Assembly: GCF_031454185.1 (NCBI RefSeq) | Contig: NZ_JAVDQI010000004.1 | Coordinates: forward strand, 62,001-126,000 | Direction of reading: 5' to 3' | Source of the DNA: Methanococcoides alaskense | GTDB taxonomy: Archaea; Halobacteriota; Methanosarcinia; Methanosarcinales; Methanosarcinaceae | DNA: 64,000 nucleotides | Part shown: positions 1 through 9,362 of the stretch, one piece after another | Position numbering within the stretch: the stretch's first letter is position 1 | Layout: each line of letters starts with the position of its first letter | Translations under genes and position numbers: made by a program | Notes under the pieces: generated by a model | The model's database searches: none | What the model was told of the DNA's origin: nothing | Seen by the model: only the letters and a program-made list of their open reading frames with translations

Positions 1-16
1 ACTGATAGCAAATGCA

Positions 17-754
17 ATGCTTGAGGATTCAGATATTGTACAACAAAAAGCCTCAGAAATCGCAAATAGAATAAAAAGTGACAATGTAACTACTATAATT
101 AAGCAGGAAGATTCCAATATCTGTGACATAGGCAATGAAAGTAAACCGAAAGTCATTGAAAATAATAATGAATCTTCAGAACAGAGCTTGCCTGACGGAA
201 AAGATGGGATGATTGCAAAATTACGTGAAGAAATTGAATTCCTGGAAAGCAAGCCACCGGAAATTATCTACAGAAATGTATATGTATCAGCTGAAGATGA
301 AAAACAACAACGAAATGATAAATCTGTAAACCGTGCGCCTTTAGCTCGTAGTTATAATGGAAAATTGTTGGATGATGTTTTTTTTGATGGTTTAGTTCAT
401 TATGGTCTTTACAAAAAACCAAAAGGTGCTTTGGAATTTATCCTCGGAAAAGATATTTTTATACTTCCTGTTACACAGGGCAACCCAAGTGTGAAATTAG
501 ACCTCTTAGAAAAGATTACCGACAGGAAAGAAGTCCTCAGTTACAAACTCTTTATCAGCAACTACTTCTCGGATGGATTTATAATCAGTAGTAAAAACAT
601 TGAAGAGCTAGCGAGAATCCCTTATGGGTCTAAGTCAAAAGCATCTGAGCCAAAGAATTCGCAATCTCCTACTAGAAGACAAAAAGGAAGTCTAAAGTCA
701 GATATAAGTACAGGAAAAAATTCAAAAGTAGTAATTAAACCACCCAAAAAATAA
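17..754 (+). CDS. Hypothetical protein, possibly cut by the left edge
   Basis: I do not recognise this protein. The reading frame has no stop between the first ATG and the left edge, so the real start may lie outside the window. The N-terminal third is acidic and rich in Asn, Glu and Ser (low complexity), with a short helical stretch near residues 65-80. The middle (about 110-200) is more globular, with aromatic and hydrophobic residues. The tail is strongly basic (Lys/Arg/Ser, ending in PPKK), which would suit nucleic acid binding. No transmembrane segment or signal peptide is seen. It sits at the edge of an AT-rich island with recombinase and restriction genes, so an accessory role is likely, but no function can be given. 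Confidence 0.6.
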   Translation: MLEDSDIVQQKASEIANRIKSDNVTTIIKQEDSNICDIGNESKPKVIENNNESSEQSLPDGKDGMIAKLREEIEFLESKPPEIIYRNVYVSAEDEKQQRNDKSVNRAPLARSYNGKLLDDVFFDGLVHYGLYKKPKGALEFILGKDIFILPVTQGNPSVKLDLLEKITDRKEVLSYKLFISNYFSDGFIISSKNIEELARIPYGSKSKASEPKNSQSPTRRQKGSLKSDISTGKNSKVVIKPPKK

Positions 755-761
755 TGTTTCT

Positions 762-799
762 GGAATTTCTTTGAGATATTACACTATATCAGAAATTCC
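762..799. terminator. Inverted repeat between convergent genes
   Basis: A 9-bp perfect stem (GGAATTTCT at 762-770 and AGAAATTCC at 791-799) with a 20-base loop lies just after the stop of the first gene and before the end of the convergent gene on the minus strand. It may work as a terminator in either direction. There is no strong U-run, so this is a moderate guess. Confidence 0.35.
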
Positions 800-924
800 T
801 TCACTGTTATCTTCATCTGTTTCATCCATTTCATATCTTGAATTCATGACTCTAACTTGTAACTAGGCAATATTAGGTCAAGTTACAATATGCTAGTCAT
901 AAATTATGATATGTTTTATCTTTC

Positions 925-1896
925 CTATAAATTCCAAAATGTTGAAATTTGCATGGATTCTCCCTTTAAAGAATCCCAATTTACTTTATTCCTAACATAC
1001 CCTGGAATATATTGTGCAATTTTAAATTTATCTTTAAAGCAGATATTTCTATTATTTGAAATAAATTTATTTTCGAAAATTCCCAAAATAAGAAGTGTCC
1101 TTAGTTGAGCTTCTTTATTACCCATATTTTCAGTACTACAGCACAAAATACTATTTACAGCATATAAATTTCCAACACTGCTTAGTATGTAACTAAGTAA
1201 ACGTTCTCGCTCGGTACAATTTTTTCTTCTCAACCAAGTATTATATGATTTGAATTTCATCTTTTCGTTTTTAAAATTTTCACGTAATAAATCCAATTCA
1301 TCAGATGTAAATTCATTATCTGCTAGCAATGCATGCATAATTTTAAATTTATTCCTATCTATAATTTGATAATCGCTATCATGAGCGAGCTTACAAAGAA
1401 CCGATTTATCGAATATAAATTTGAATTGCTCAAGTGAAGTCTCTTCAATAGCCCCATCAAAACTTATTGTAAACACCTTAAGCTTACCTAGTTTCATATA
1501 TTGATAAAACCAGTCCATATTAATCCGCGCCGTCTTAGCGAGATTAGTTTGCAGATAATCTAAATATGCAGAGTCAAAAAAGAATAAACACTGTTCATAC
1601 CTTTCGATATTTTGTTTTAATTGCTTTTCTATCATTTGTTCAAAGTACGAATGACTTAATGCATATTTTTCTTTTTTGCGTGCTAGTACAGTACTTTGAA
1701 TTTCTACGGGTAAATTTTCGCCAAGTACTACAAAGTCAACCTTATTAAATTCAGGTAATATTATAGAGTTAGGATATTCATTTTTCAAAAAATGTAAAAT
1801 ATAAGGCGAAACAACGTCAGCATTGTTCCAAAAAGTGTACTCAGCATCATTAAATGTTAATCTCGTTATACCATTATTTCTTTGCTCCCCTTTCAT
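925..1896 (-). CDS. Hypothetical protein with a possible PD-(D/E)XK-like nuclease core
   Basis: A 323-residue soluble protein that I cannot place in a named family. Near residues 48-70 it has an acidic residue in a hydrophobic strand (VDFVVLGENLPVEIQST), a D followed about ten residues later by E-x-Q. This resembles variants of the PD-(D/E)XK nuclease core, in which the last Lys can be replaced. A Lys/Arg-rich helix follows (ARKKEKYALSHSY). The rest is rich in aromatic residues, with no membrane segment. The start ATG has GGGGTAATTAT on the coding strand upstream (a run of G just 5'). It stands alone, divergent from a serine recombinase, in an AT-rich defence-like island. A nuclease role is inference from a short motif and its location only. 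Confidence 0.6.
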   Translation of the reverse strand: MKGEQRNNGITRLTFNDAEYTFWNNADVVSPYILHFLKNEYPNSIILPEFNKVDFVVLGENLPVEIQSTVLARKKEKYALSHSYFEQMIEKQLKQNIERYEQCLFFFDSAYLDYLQTNLAKTARINMDWFYQYMKLGKLKVFTISFDGAIEETSLEQFKFIFDKSVLCKLAHDSDYQIIDRNKFKIMHALLADNEFTSDELDLLRENFKNEKMKFKSYNTWLRRKNCTERERLLSYILSSVGNLYAVNSILCCSTENMGNKEAQLRTLLILGIFENKFISNNRNICFKDKFKIAQYIPGYVRNKVNWDSLKGESMQISTFWNL

Positions 1897-2045
1897 GTAT
1901 AATTACCCCCTTAAACCAATTTTGTTCACATGTCGTGTCCATTAACATCTTTTAAAATGGGTTCATTGTAATGTTTCACCTCATTGATATTAAGCTTATC
2001 GGAGGGTAAATAGAGCTTCTTTTGTTCTCAATTCCAATTTCTATT

Positions 2046-2063
2046 CTCAATTTCTAAATTGAG
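2046..2063. promoter_or_regulatory. Palindrome in the recombinase promoter region
   Basis: CTCAATTT-CT-AAATTGAG is a perfect 8-bp inverted repeat with a 2-base centre, lying in the 315-bp gap (1897-2211) between the divergent nuclease-like gene and the serine recombinase. The gap is otherwise very AT-rich, with an ATATATATATA stretch at about 2150-2161 that could be the TATA box of the recombinase. The palindrome could be an operator or a recombinase binding/crossover site. Its function is not shown by the sequence. Confidence 0.35.
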
Positions 2064-2211
2064 TATCTAAAAAGTCATAAAATTGCGTATTTTTGTTTTA
2101 AAAGCATTTTTTCATTCGATAAGTTTCAGCTTTTTAATATTACAAACAAAATATATATATACATTTAGAAATATATAATCTTCTTGAAAATAAAAAAAGA
2201 GTTGATTTAAA

Positions 2212-2844
2212 ATGAAAAATAATATTATAAAAAAAGCTGGGCTTTACATTAGAACTTCGACAGACAATCAGCAGGATTCGATACAATTGCAAAGACAAGA
2301 ACTCCGAAATTATTGTCAATCAAAAGGTTGGGTCGTTCATGAAGATTATGTCGATTTTGGTTTCAGTGGAAAAAACACAGAACGCCCTGCATTTCAAAAT
2401 ATGATGCGAGATGCAAAGGAAGGTAAATTTGACATTTTGCTAGTTACTAAAATTGACCGATTTGCCAGGTCTATAATCGACTGTCTTGTCAATGTTGAGA
2501 AATTGGAATCATACAGTGTATCATTTGCAGCTACTGGTCAGCCAATCGATACGTCATCTGCTATGGGTAAACTCACATTGCAGATTATGGCTTCCTTTGC
2601 GGAATTTGAACGTTCAATCATTAATGAAAGAATGACAGCTGGGCGAAAGGCTGCGGAGAAAAGGGGTGTAGTGTGCCATCGACCAAGAAAAGATATTCCA
2701 AAAAAGAAGCTTGAAGAACTTGTTGGAAAAGGATTGTCAGCAAATGCTTGTGGAAAATTCTTTGAAGTTACAACTTCGACTATAACTCATAGATTGGTAG
2801 AGTATGGTTACGTGTATGAAAATGGAAAATGGGTAGAAAAATAA
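2212..2844 (+). CDS. Small serine recombinase (resolvase/invertase family)
   Basis: A 210-residue site-specific recombinase. The N-terminal catalytic domain (about 8-150) is clear: AGLYIRTSTDNQQDSI carries the region of the nucleophilic Ser, followed by DFGFSGKNTERPAFQ, the DILLVTKIDRFARS motif with the catalytic Arg residues, and the FAEFERSIINERM helix. The C-terminus (about 160-210) holds a helix-turn-helix-like stretch (LSANACGKFFEVTTSTITHRL). The size fits small resolvases and invertases rather than large phage integrases. Family members cut and rejoin DNA through a Ser-phosphate link. It stands alone in the defence island, next to an hsdM scar, and may have taken part in local rearrangement. 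The target site is unknown; the palindrome upstream is one candidate. Confidence 0.93.
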   Translation: MKNNIIKKAGLYIRTSTDNQQDSIQLQRQELRNYCQSKGWVVHEDYVDFGFSGKNTERPAFQNMMRDAKEGKFDILLVTKIDRFARSIIDCLVNVEKLESYSVSFAATGQPIDTSSAMGKLTLQIMASFAEFERSIINERMTAGRKAAEKRGVVCHRPRKDIPKKKLEELVGKGLSANACGKFFEVTTSTITHRLVEYGYVYENGKWVEK

Positions 2845-3090
2845 TATACAAATTAAATATATTATGTATATTACATTTCGAAAATACTCTTAATAATGCA
2901 ATTTGAACAAATAATAAAGGACTAAAATGTTTTCTATATATGTTGAAAATATCAGTTACAAGATTTTTAAAATTTATTATTATATTCAATGCCTTAAATT
3001 AATCCAAAATAGACCCGTTAATAGATTTCAACGATACTTTTACAGAAACAAATTATTCCTTCATCCCAAGGTGCAAAAATAGTACTTACC

Positions 3091-3238
3091 CTCAACGAAC
3101 TAAGCACCCATTTATTAAAGGCAGCAGACATCCTGCGAAGCTCTATTGACAGTTCCGAATAACAAGCAGTACATATTTGGTCTTCTCTTCCTGAAGCGTC
3201 TATCTGACCAATTTGATGAGAATGCGAAGAAAAGGATT
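3091..3238 (+). pseudogene. Relic of the N-terminus of a type I methyltransferase subunit (hsdM)
   Basis: Translating 3091-3160 gives LNELSTHLLKAADILRSSID and continues SSE. After one base is skipped near 3160-3161 the text resumes as YKQYIFGLLFLKRLSDQFDE and runs on to NAKKRI. This is the highly conserved start of HsdM proteins of type I restriction-modification systems (the helical N-terminal domain that precedes the N6-adenine methylase). The +1 base creates an in-frame TAA. Nothing of the methylase domain itself (no NPPF/Y) follows. About 320 bases later the UvrD-like gene begins. The fragment is therefore a scar of a lost type I locus. The remaining sequence of 2845-3563 shows no other convincing gene. 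Confidence 0.85.
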
Positions 3239-3563
3239 TGTTGAAAATGAATGAAGCACAGTTTCTATTGTACGTATTATGCAAGGATTATATCGGATAT
3301 TGAAAAAGATTTGATTGAACAGCATGTGGAGAGTTTGATGGGAGTTTGAAGAAGATAGATTTCCATCCACCTGATTTAATCTTTTATGCTTGTTATCAAA
3401 TTTAGAATATTCTGATACATGAAACATTTTAATATATTTAAACTGCTAATTATTTATACAACTATTGCCATTATTTAATAAATTTTAGAATTTATGGCAA
3501 GAGTTTGATGCATATATGGATTTTATCTTAAATTTATAAAAAAATAAAATGTGGTAGAAGTAA

Positions 3564-6338
3564 ATGAATAGTCTCTCTTTGACATCACAACAACAAGAAG
3601 CTATCAAGTATGTAGATAGTCCACTATTAATTATTGCAGGCCCTGGAACTGGAAAAACAAGAGTTCTTACAGAAAAAGTAATTTTTCTCGTTAAAGAAGG
3701 ATATGACCCTAATAGAATAATTGTCAGTACATTTACCATCAAAGCAGCAGAAGAACTTAAAGACAGATTACGTAAAAGTTTAGGTGATGCTGTAGAAAAC
3801 ATGCAAATTTCCACAATTCATTCGTTCTGTCAAAAAATGCTTCAATCTTTTCCGGAATATCATAATTTTGGTAATATTTTCGAAGTAATGGATGATTTAG
3901 ACCAGTTTATCTTTGTAAATAAGAATTTTTGGAATTATGGATTAAAAGATTATGCAAAGGACATTAAAGTTGCTGAGCTTATAAACTTTTATAATAAATG
4001 TACTGAAAATGATGTTGACCCAGTAAAACTTATAAACTACTGCAAAACAAACAATCTGGATAGTTTTAAAAAAGCAATTGCAAAAAGTTACCAGATATAT
4101 CTGGGGAATATTCTTGACCCAAATAATACAAGGCTTGATTTTGCACTTCTTCAAAGAGAATTCTATCATTTGCTTCAACAAAGTCCAGACGTTTTGCAGA
4201 TTGTAAGAGATTCTCACGACTACATACTAATTGATGAGTACCAAGATACAAATCCAATCCAAGATGCTATTTTCAAGCTTATAAGTGAACCAAAATTTAA
4301 TATTACTGTTGTGGGTGATGAAGACCAGAGTTTGTACAGTTTTCGAGGGGCATCAATCAAGAATTTTAGAACATTCCTCGACAGATATCCCAATGCAAAA
4401 AAATTGGTATTGGAAGAGAACTTCAGGTCAAATAAAGAGATAGTGTCTATGTTTGACGACTTTATGAAACCTCACAGAAAATTTAAAAAGAACATATTTA
4501 CAAATAATCCAACTTTTTCAAAGCCAATATACATAACTGGAGACTCAAAGCAGTCTGAAGCTGAAAATATTGTTCAATTCATAAAAAGTGTGGTCAAGAA
4601 TAATAACATCAAATATGAAGACATAGCCATACTTTTCAAAAGTGTAAAATTTCATTCATCATCTATTGTCGATGAACTTGAAAAAGAAAAGATTACATAT
4701 ATAGTAAAAGGAGATGGCTCACTCTTAGTACAAGATGAAGTTAAAGATTTGTTAATACTAATGGTATACATCAATTCACATATTCCAAACAAATATCAGA
4801 AAGAAAAGTATTTTGACAACAATATTCTTTATTCTAAATTTTTGGATTTGAAAGAAGACACAATTACAAAATTAAATCCAAAAATTGATATTTACAATCT
4901 TCTTGAGTCTTTTGACTATGATGAATTACAACGCTTAAATATTGACAACGAAGATTCTGATAAACTAATGGCTTTGAGGAATCTTAAATTTCAACAAACA
5001 AGAAATCCTATTAGTCAATTAAAGCTGTTTTATAAAATAATGGACGCAACTGGCTACCATTACAGATTATTCAAGAAATATCTAAAAGATAGAGACGAAA
5101 CTGCAAATATGGCTATAAAGAATCTGGCCAAATTTTCAACTCTTATCTACAAATTCGAAGAAAATACGCATTCTAAACAGTTCAAATCTCTACTTTATCA
5201 AATTGGGACAATACCAGAAAACAAAATTGATGATGCTGCATCCTTTGAAAATATTAATGCAGTAAACCTAATGACTGTGCATCAAGCCAAAGGTCTTGAA
5301 TTTCCTGTAGTGATTATGGCAGGTGTCACAAATAGGAGATATAATACGATAAATAATCGTGAAACAATTATAATGGATATACCAAAGGAATTAATGCTCG
5401 ATAAAAATGACTACAATCGAGGGGAAGAAATAAGGAGAATATTTTATGTTGGAGTATCAAGAGCACAAAAACTGTTGGCCATAAGTACGATTGATGGACC
5501 TGGGAGTCATCCATCTAAATTCATTGATGAAATTGGGCAGAGTAACTTTATTAAATTAAACGATTTTAATAAAAAATTCACAGATAAAGACCATTATGAG
5601 CCTATAAAGGGTAAAACGAAATTAAGTTATTCTTCTGTAAGTGCATATATTGATTGCCCTTTTAGATTTTATTGTAGGGATTTTCTTGGATTCCAGACTC
5701 CAACAGATTACTATCAAGCATACGGTGTAATTGTTCATAATTCTCTTAAAAAACTACATGTTCTCATCAAAGAGGGAAAAGAAATTGATATACAAGATAT
5801 CATCTCAATAGTTGACCTATATTGTAAAGATGATGATTCTCGAACTAAATGGCGTGATGAACTCATCACAGATTTATGGACTTACTATGAAAATACTGAT
5901 AACTTTTTGACTGAAGTTCTTGATATAGAACTTCCCTTCTCGTACATTAACAAAGACCTTTTAATAAGTGGTCAGGCAGATTTAGTTATCAAGAACGAAA
6001 ATAATGAAATTGAGTTGATAGATTACAAATCCAGATATAAAGAAGGTCTTGGAAGAATGAATGTGGATATTCAACTGCGACTTTATAATATTGCACTTCA
6101 ATATAAATATGATGAAGAAATTAAAAACATCAGTGCTTATACATTCAAGGATAATGAACGAACACGATTTATGAATACAGAAGAAGACCTTGAAAAAACC
6201 AAGACTTTGGTAACTTCAATTGCTGAATCAATTGATAATAAAGATTTTGGAAGAAACTGGCAAGGAACTTCTTGTAATAATAAAACTGGAAAATGTGAAT
6301 TTTACCATATTTGTGATGGACTTGAAGGGGGTAACTAA
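3564..6338 (+). CDS. UvrD/RecB-type helicase with C-terminal PD-(D/E)XK nuclease and Fe-S cysteines
   Basis: A 924-residue superfamily 1A helicase-nuclease. Walker A is AGPGTGKT (25-32). Further helicase motifs are ILIDEYQDT, VVGDEDQSLYSFRGA, LEENFRS, MTVHQAKGLEFPVVIM and RRIFYVGVSRAQ. From about residue 690 a RecB/AddB-like nuclease domain follows: LSYSSVSAYIDCPFRFYC, then GQADLVI...IELIDYKSR, which supplies the D and DxK residues. One Cys pair in that first motif and CNNKTGKCEFYHIC at the end could bind an iron-sulfur cluster, as in AddB-type nucleases. The protein probably unwinds and degrades DNA. The stop lies 1 base before the next gene, which has its GGGGG ribosome site inside this gene, so it forms an operon with a methyltransferase and a Res-like protein and is likely part of a defence system. 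Confidence 0.92.
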   Translation: MNSLSLTSQQQEAIKYVDSPLLIIAGPGTGKTRVLTEKVIFLVKEGYDPNRIIVSTFTIKAAEELKDRLRKSLGDAVENMQISTIHSFCQKMLQSFPEYHNFGNIFEVMDDLDQFIFVNKNFWNYGLKDYAKDIKVAELINFYNKCTENDVDPVKLINYCKTNNLDSFKKAIAKSYQIYLGNILDPNNTRLDFALLQREFYHLLQQSPDVLQIVRDSHDYILIDEYQDTNPIQDAIFKLISEPKFNITVVGDEDQSLYSFRGASIKNFRTFLDRYPNAKKLVLEENFRSNKEIVSMFDDFMKPHRKFKKNIFTNNPTFSKPIYITGDSKQSEAENIVQFIKSVVKNNNIKYEDIAILFKSVKFHSSSIVDELEKEKITYIVKGDGSLLVQDEVKDLLILMVYINSHIPNKYQKEKYFDNNILYSKFLDLKEDTITKLNPKIDIYNLLESFDYDELQRLNIDNEDSDKLMALRNLKFQQTRNPISQLKLFYKIMDATGYHYRLFKKYLKDRDETANMAIKNLAKFSTLIYKFEENTHSKQFKSLLYQIGTIPENKIDDAASFENINAVNLMTVHQAKGLEFPVVIMAGVTNRRYNTINNRETIIMDIPKELMLDKNDYNRGEEIRRIFYVGVSRAQKLLAISTIDGPGSHPSKFIDEIGQSNFIKLNDFNKKFTDKDHYEPIKGKTKLSYSSVSAYIDCPFRFYCRDFLGFQTPTDYYQAYGVIVHNSLKKLHVLIKEGKEIDIQDIISIVDLYCKDDDSRTKWRDELITDLWTYYENTDNFLTEVLDIELPFSYINKDLLISGQADLVIKNENNEIELIDYKSRYKEGLGRMNVDIQLRLYNIALQYKYDEEIKNISAYTFKDNERTRFMNTEEDLEKTKTLVTSIAESIDNKDFGRNWQGTSCNNKTGKCEFYHICDGLEGGN

Positions 6339-6339
6339 A

Positions 6340-9300
6340 ATGGTGGATGAAAAATTGATTGATACTAGTGCTGATAAGCTTAAATTACTGTTAAAGGATT
6401 TGTTCCAATTCGAGAACAATGACCTTGATTTTGGAATATACAGAATCATTAACATCAAGAAAAAAGAAATATCTGAGTTTATTAACAAAGACCTTTTTGA
6501 AATTATAAATGAAAAAATCAAAACGGTTGGAGATAATTCAGAATTAAAATCCAATCTAGAAGCATTGAAGACAGTGATTGAATCTGATTTTGGATGCGAA
6601 ATTCTAGAAGCAAAACAGAAGTATGCAGAACTTCCAAAAGTGCAATCTTATCTTGAAAAAGAAAAAGAAATGAATCAGGTTGACAAAGAAAATGATATCG
6701 AAGAAGAAATCTATGATGATATAATTAGTTTCTTTTCAAGATATTATGACAAGGGCGATTTCATCTCCAAAAGAAGATATTCTAAAGATGCAAAGTATGC
6801 AATTCCTTACAATGGTGAAGAAGTCTATCTGCATTGGGCAAATAACGACCAGTATTACATCAAAACTGGTGAAAACTTCAATAATTATTCATTTAAGGCT
6901 AATGCAATCAAAGTTGATTTTGAAGTAACTAGTGAAGAAGTTGATATTGAAAAAAACAATATTAAAGATTCTGAGAATAAATTTTTCATATTCAATGAGG
7001 CAGAGTATGATAGCAGAACTAAACATCTCAACGTAACGTTTGGATATCGTGGTTTAACGGGTGAAGAGGAAAACATAATCAAAGACATCACTAGCAAAAA
7101 AAGAATAGGAAAGGATGAAGTAAATCAGCACAATTTGATACAAATTAATGAAAGAATTGCTATTTATGGTTTATCTGATTTACAGAAAAAACACATGAAA
7201 ATGGATGGGGAGAAGTCTGAAAAATCAGAACTTGAATGGCATCTTAATAAATACTCCACTAAGAACACAAGTGATTATTTTATTCATAAAGACCTGAAAA
7301 AATTCCTAAATCAAGAATTAGATTTCTATATCAAAAATGAAATCCTTCACATTGATGATATTGATTCAAAAGATGATTTTGATGTCAATTTGCGAAAAAT
7401 AAAAGTTTTCAAAGAAATATCTCTTAAAATTATTGAGTTCCTTGCTCAGGTTGAAGAATTCCAAAAAAAGCTCTGGGAAAAAAGAAGTTTGTCCTTTCAA
7501 CTGATTATTGTGTAACACTGGATTATATCGATGAGAAATATTATCCTGAGATACTTAAAAATGAGAAACAGCTTGAAGAATGGAATTATCTCTACTCTTT
7601 TGATATCAAAACAGAAGTCAAGAAGCTCAACGAAAAAATCACAGTAGTAGGAAAAGGGGATGAAGAACAGAAGATAGAGCTTCTCAAACAAAACCCAACA
7701 CTTGTAATTGATACAAGATTCTATAATATTGATTTTAAATATCAAATTTTGAGTGAAATAGATAATCTCGATGAAAAAACAACTGGAATTCTCATTAACT
7801 CTGAGAATTTCCAAGCATTAAACTTGTTACTCAACAAATACAAAAATAAAATCAAATGTTGTTACATAGACCCACCTTATAATACGGGAGGGGATGGCTT
7901 CATTTATAAGGATGGTTTTTCACATAGTAGTTGGCTTTGTCTTCTGGAAAATCGCTTGTTATTTATGCGAGATATGCTTAAAAAAGATGGATTGTTTTTT
8001 ACAAGCATTGATGATAATGAGAAAAACAACTTGAAATTACTATGTGATGCAGTTCTTGGTCGAAATAATGAAATAGCTACAATCATTTGGCAGAAAGTAT
8101 ACAGCCCAAAGAATCAATCAAGATATTTATCAATTGACCATGAGTATATATTAGCATACTCTAAAGATATTGCTTATGCAAATATTAAGCTATTACCAAG
8201 AACGGAAGAGATGAATAATAGATATAAAAATCCTGATAATGACCCCAGAGGCCTTTGGAAAGCTGGTGATTTAGTAGCGAATGAAGAAAGAACGAATGGT
8301 CATTACATAATTAAAGGTCCAAAAGGAGATGAATTTGATGCACCACCAGGCAAACATTGGGCATTTGCAAAAGAAAAAATGATGGAGTTATTGAAAGATA
8401 ATAGATTATACTTTGGTAAAAATGACAAATCTATACCGAGTATTAAACAGTTTTTAAGTGAGGTTCAGCAAGGTAGAAAGGGTTCAACACTGTTCTTGCA
8501 TAAAGAGGTTGGACACACTGATGAAGCAAAAAAAGAACTTAAACGAATATTTCCACAATCCACTGATTTATTTCCTACAGTAAAGCCTACAAGACTAATA
8601 AGTCAACTTATAAGATTGGTAGAAGGAGATGACATATATATATTAGACTTCTTTGCAGGTTCAGGAACAACAGGCATTTCAACTCTCAAAATAAATAAAA
8701 CAGATAAATCTAATCGTAAATTCATTTTAGTTGATATGGAACCCTCATTTTCTTCTGTTCTTAAACCCAGAATATTAAGATTCGTTTATTCACATAATTG
8801 GAAAGATAGCAAACCACAAGATAACAATGGTTCCAAGAAACAAATTATCAAATATCAGACACTTGAGCAATATGAAGATTCTTTGAACAACATTGATTTC
8901 AAAGAACCTACCACTTTGGCCAAAGAATCTAAAGATTACAATATTAAATACATGCTTGAATTTGAAAGCAAAGGAAGCAATGTTTTCCTTAATCTGGATG
9001 CATTAGATAATCCTTTTGAGTATAAACTCAAAACATATGATAATAATGAATTCAGGGAACATAATGTTGATTTGATTGAAACCTTCAACTATATTGCTGG
9101 GATTGACGTTAAATCAATTCAAAGAAAACTAGATGATAATGAAGTATACCTAATCGTCAAAGGTTACAGAAAAGACAAAGCTGTTATTATAATCTGGAGA
9201 AATAGGGCCGATGGTTTTGAACCTGTAAGAGACAAAGAATTCATTGAAAACAATATTCTGAATGAAGAATATGATGAAATTCTTATCAATGGCAACTCAT

Positions 9301-9359
9301 TGATAGAGAATGCTAAATCAATAGATGAAATCTTTAAAACAAATATGTTCAGGGGATAA
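6340..9359 (+). CDS. Type III-like (beta-class) DNA adenine methyltransferase, split by one frameshift
   Basis: One gene in two frames. Start ATG 6340 follows AAGGGGGT. The first frame runs to a stop at 7513-7515. The second frame continues the protein from about 7484 to 9359; joining them at the A6 tract 7478-7483 with one extra A gives an uninterrupted chain (KLWEKKKFVLSTDYCVTLDY) of about 1,005 residues. The C-terminal half has motif IV DPPYNTGG (codon at 7869) followed later by motif I LDFFAGSGTTG (about 8646), the order found in beta-class N6-adenine methylases such as type III Mod. The N-terminal 450 residues are not recognised and may be target recognition or partner binding. The pair with the following Res-like gene suggests methylation that protects host DNA. 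Either a real off-state, decay, or a sequence error explains the frameshift. Confidence 0.85.
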
Positions 9360-9362
9360 ACA

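Noticed and set aside
890..1108. 72-residue frame on the plus strand
   Set aside because: It overlaps the end of the nuclease-like gene on the other strand, has low complexity and no ribosome site; it is a shadow.
3200..3427. Short minus-strand frames across the hsdM scar
   Set aside because: They are antisense to the hsdM relic and show no family pattern.
7463..7469. A7 tract as the site of the methyltransferase frameshift
   Set aside because: The protein reads sensibly through it (FQKKLWEK); the frame is lost after the next run at 7478-7483.
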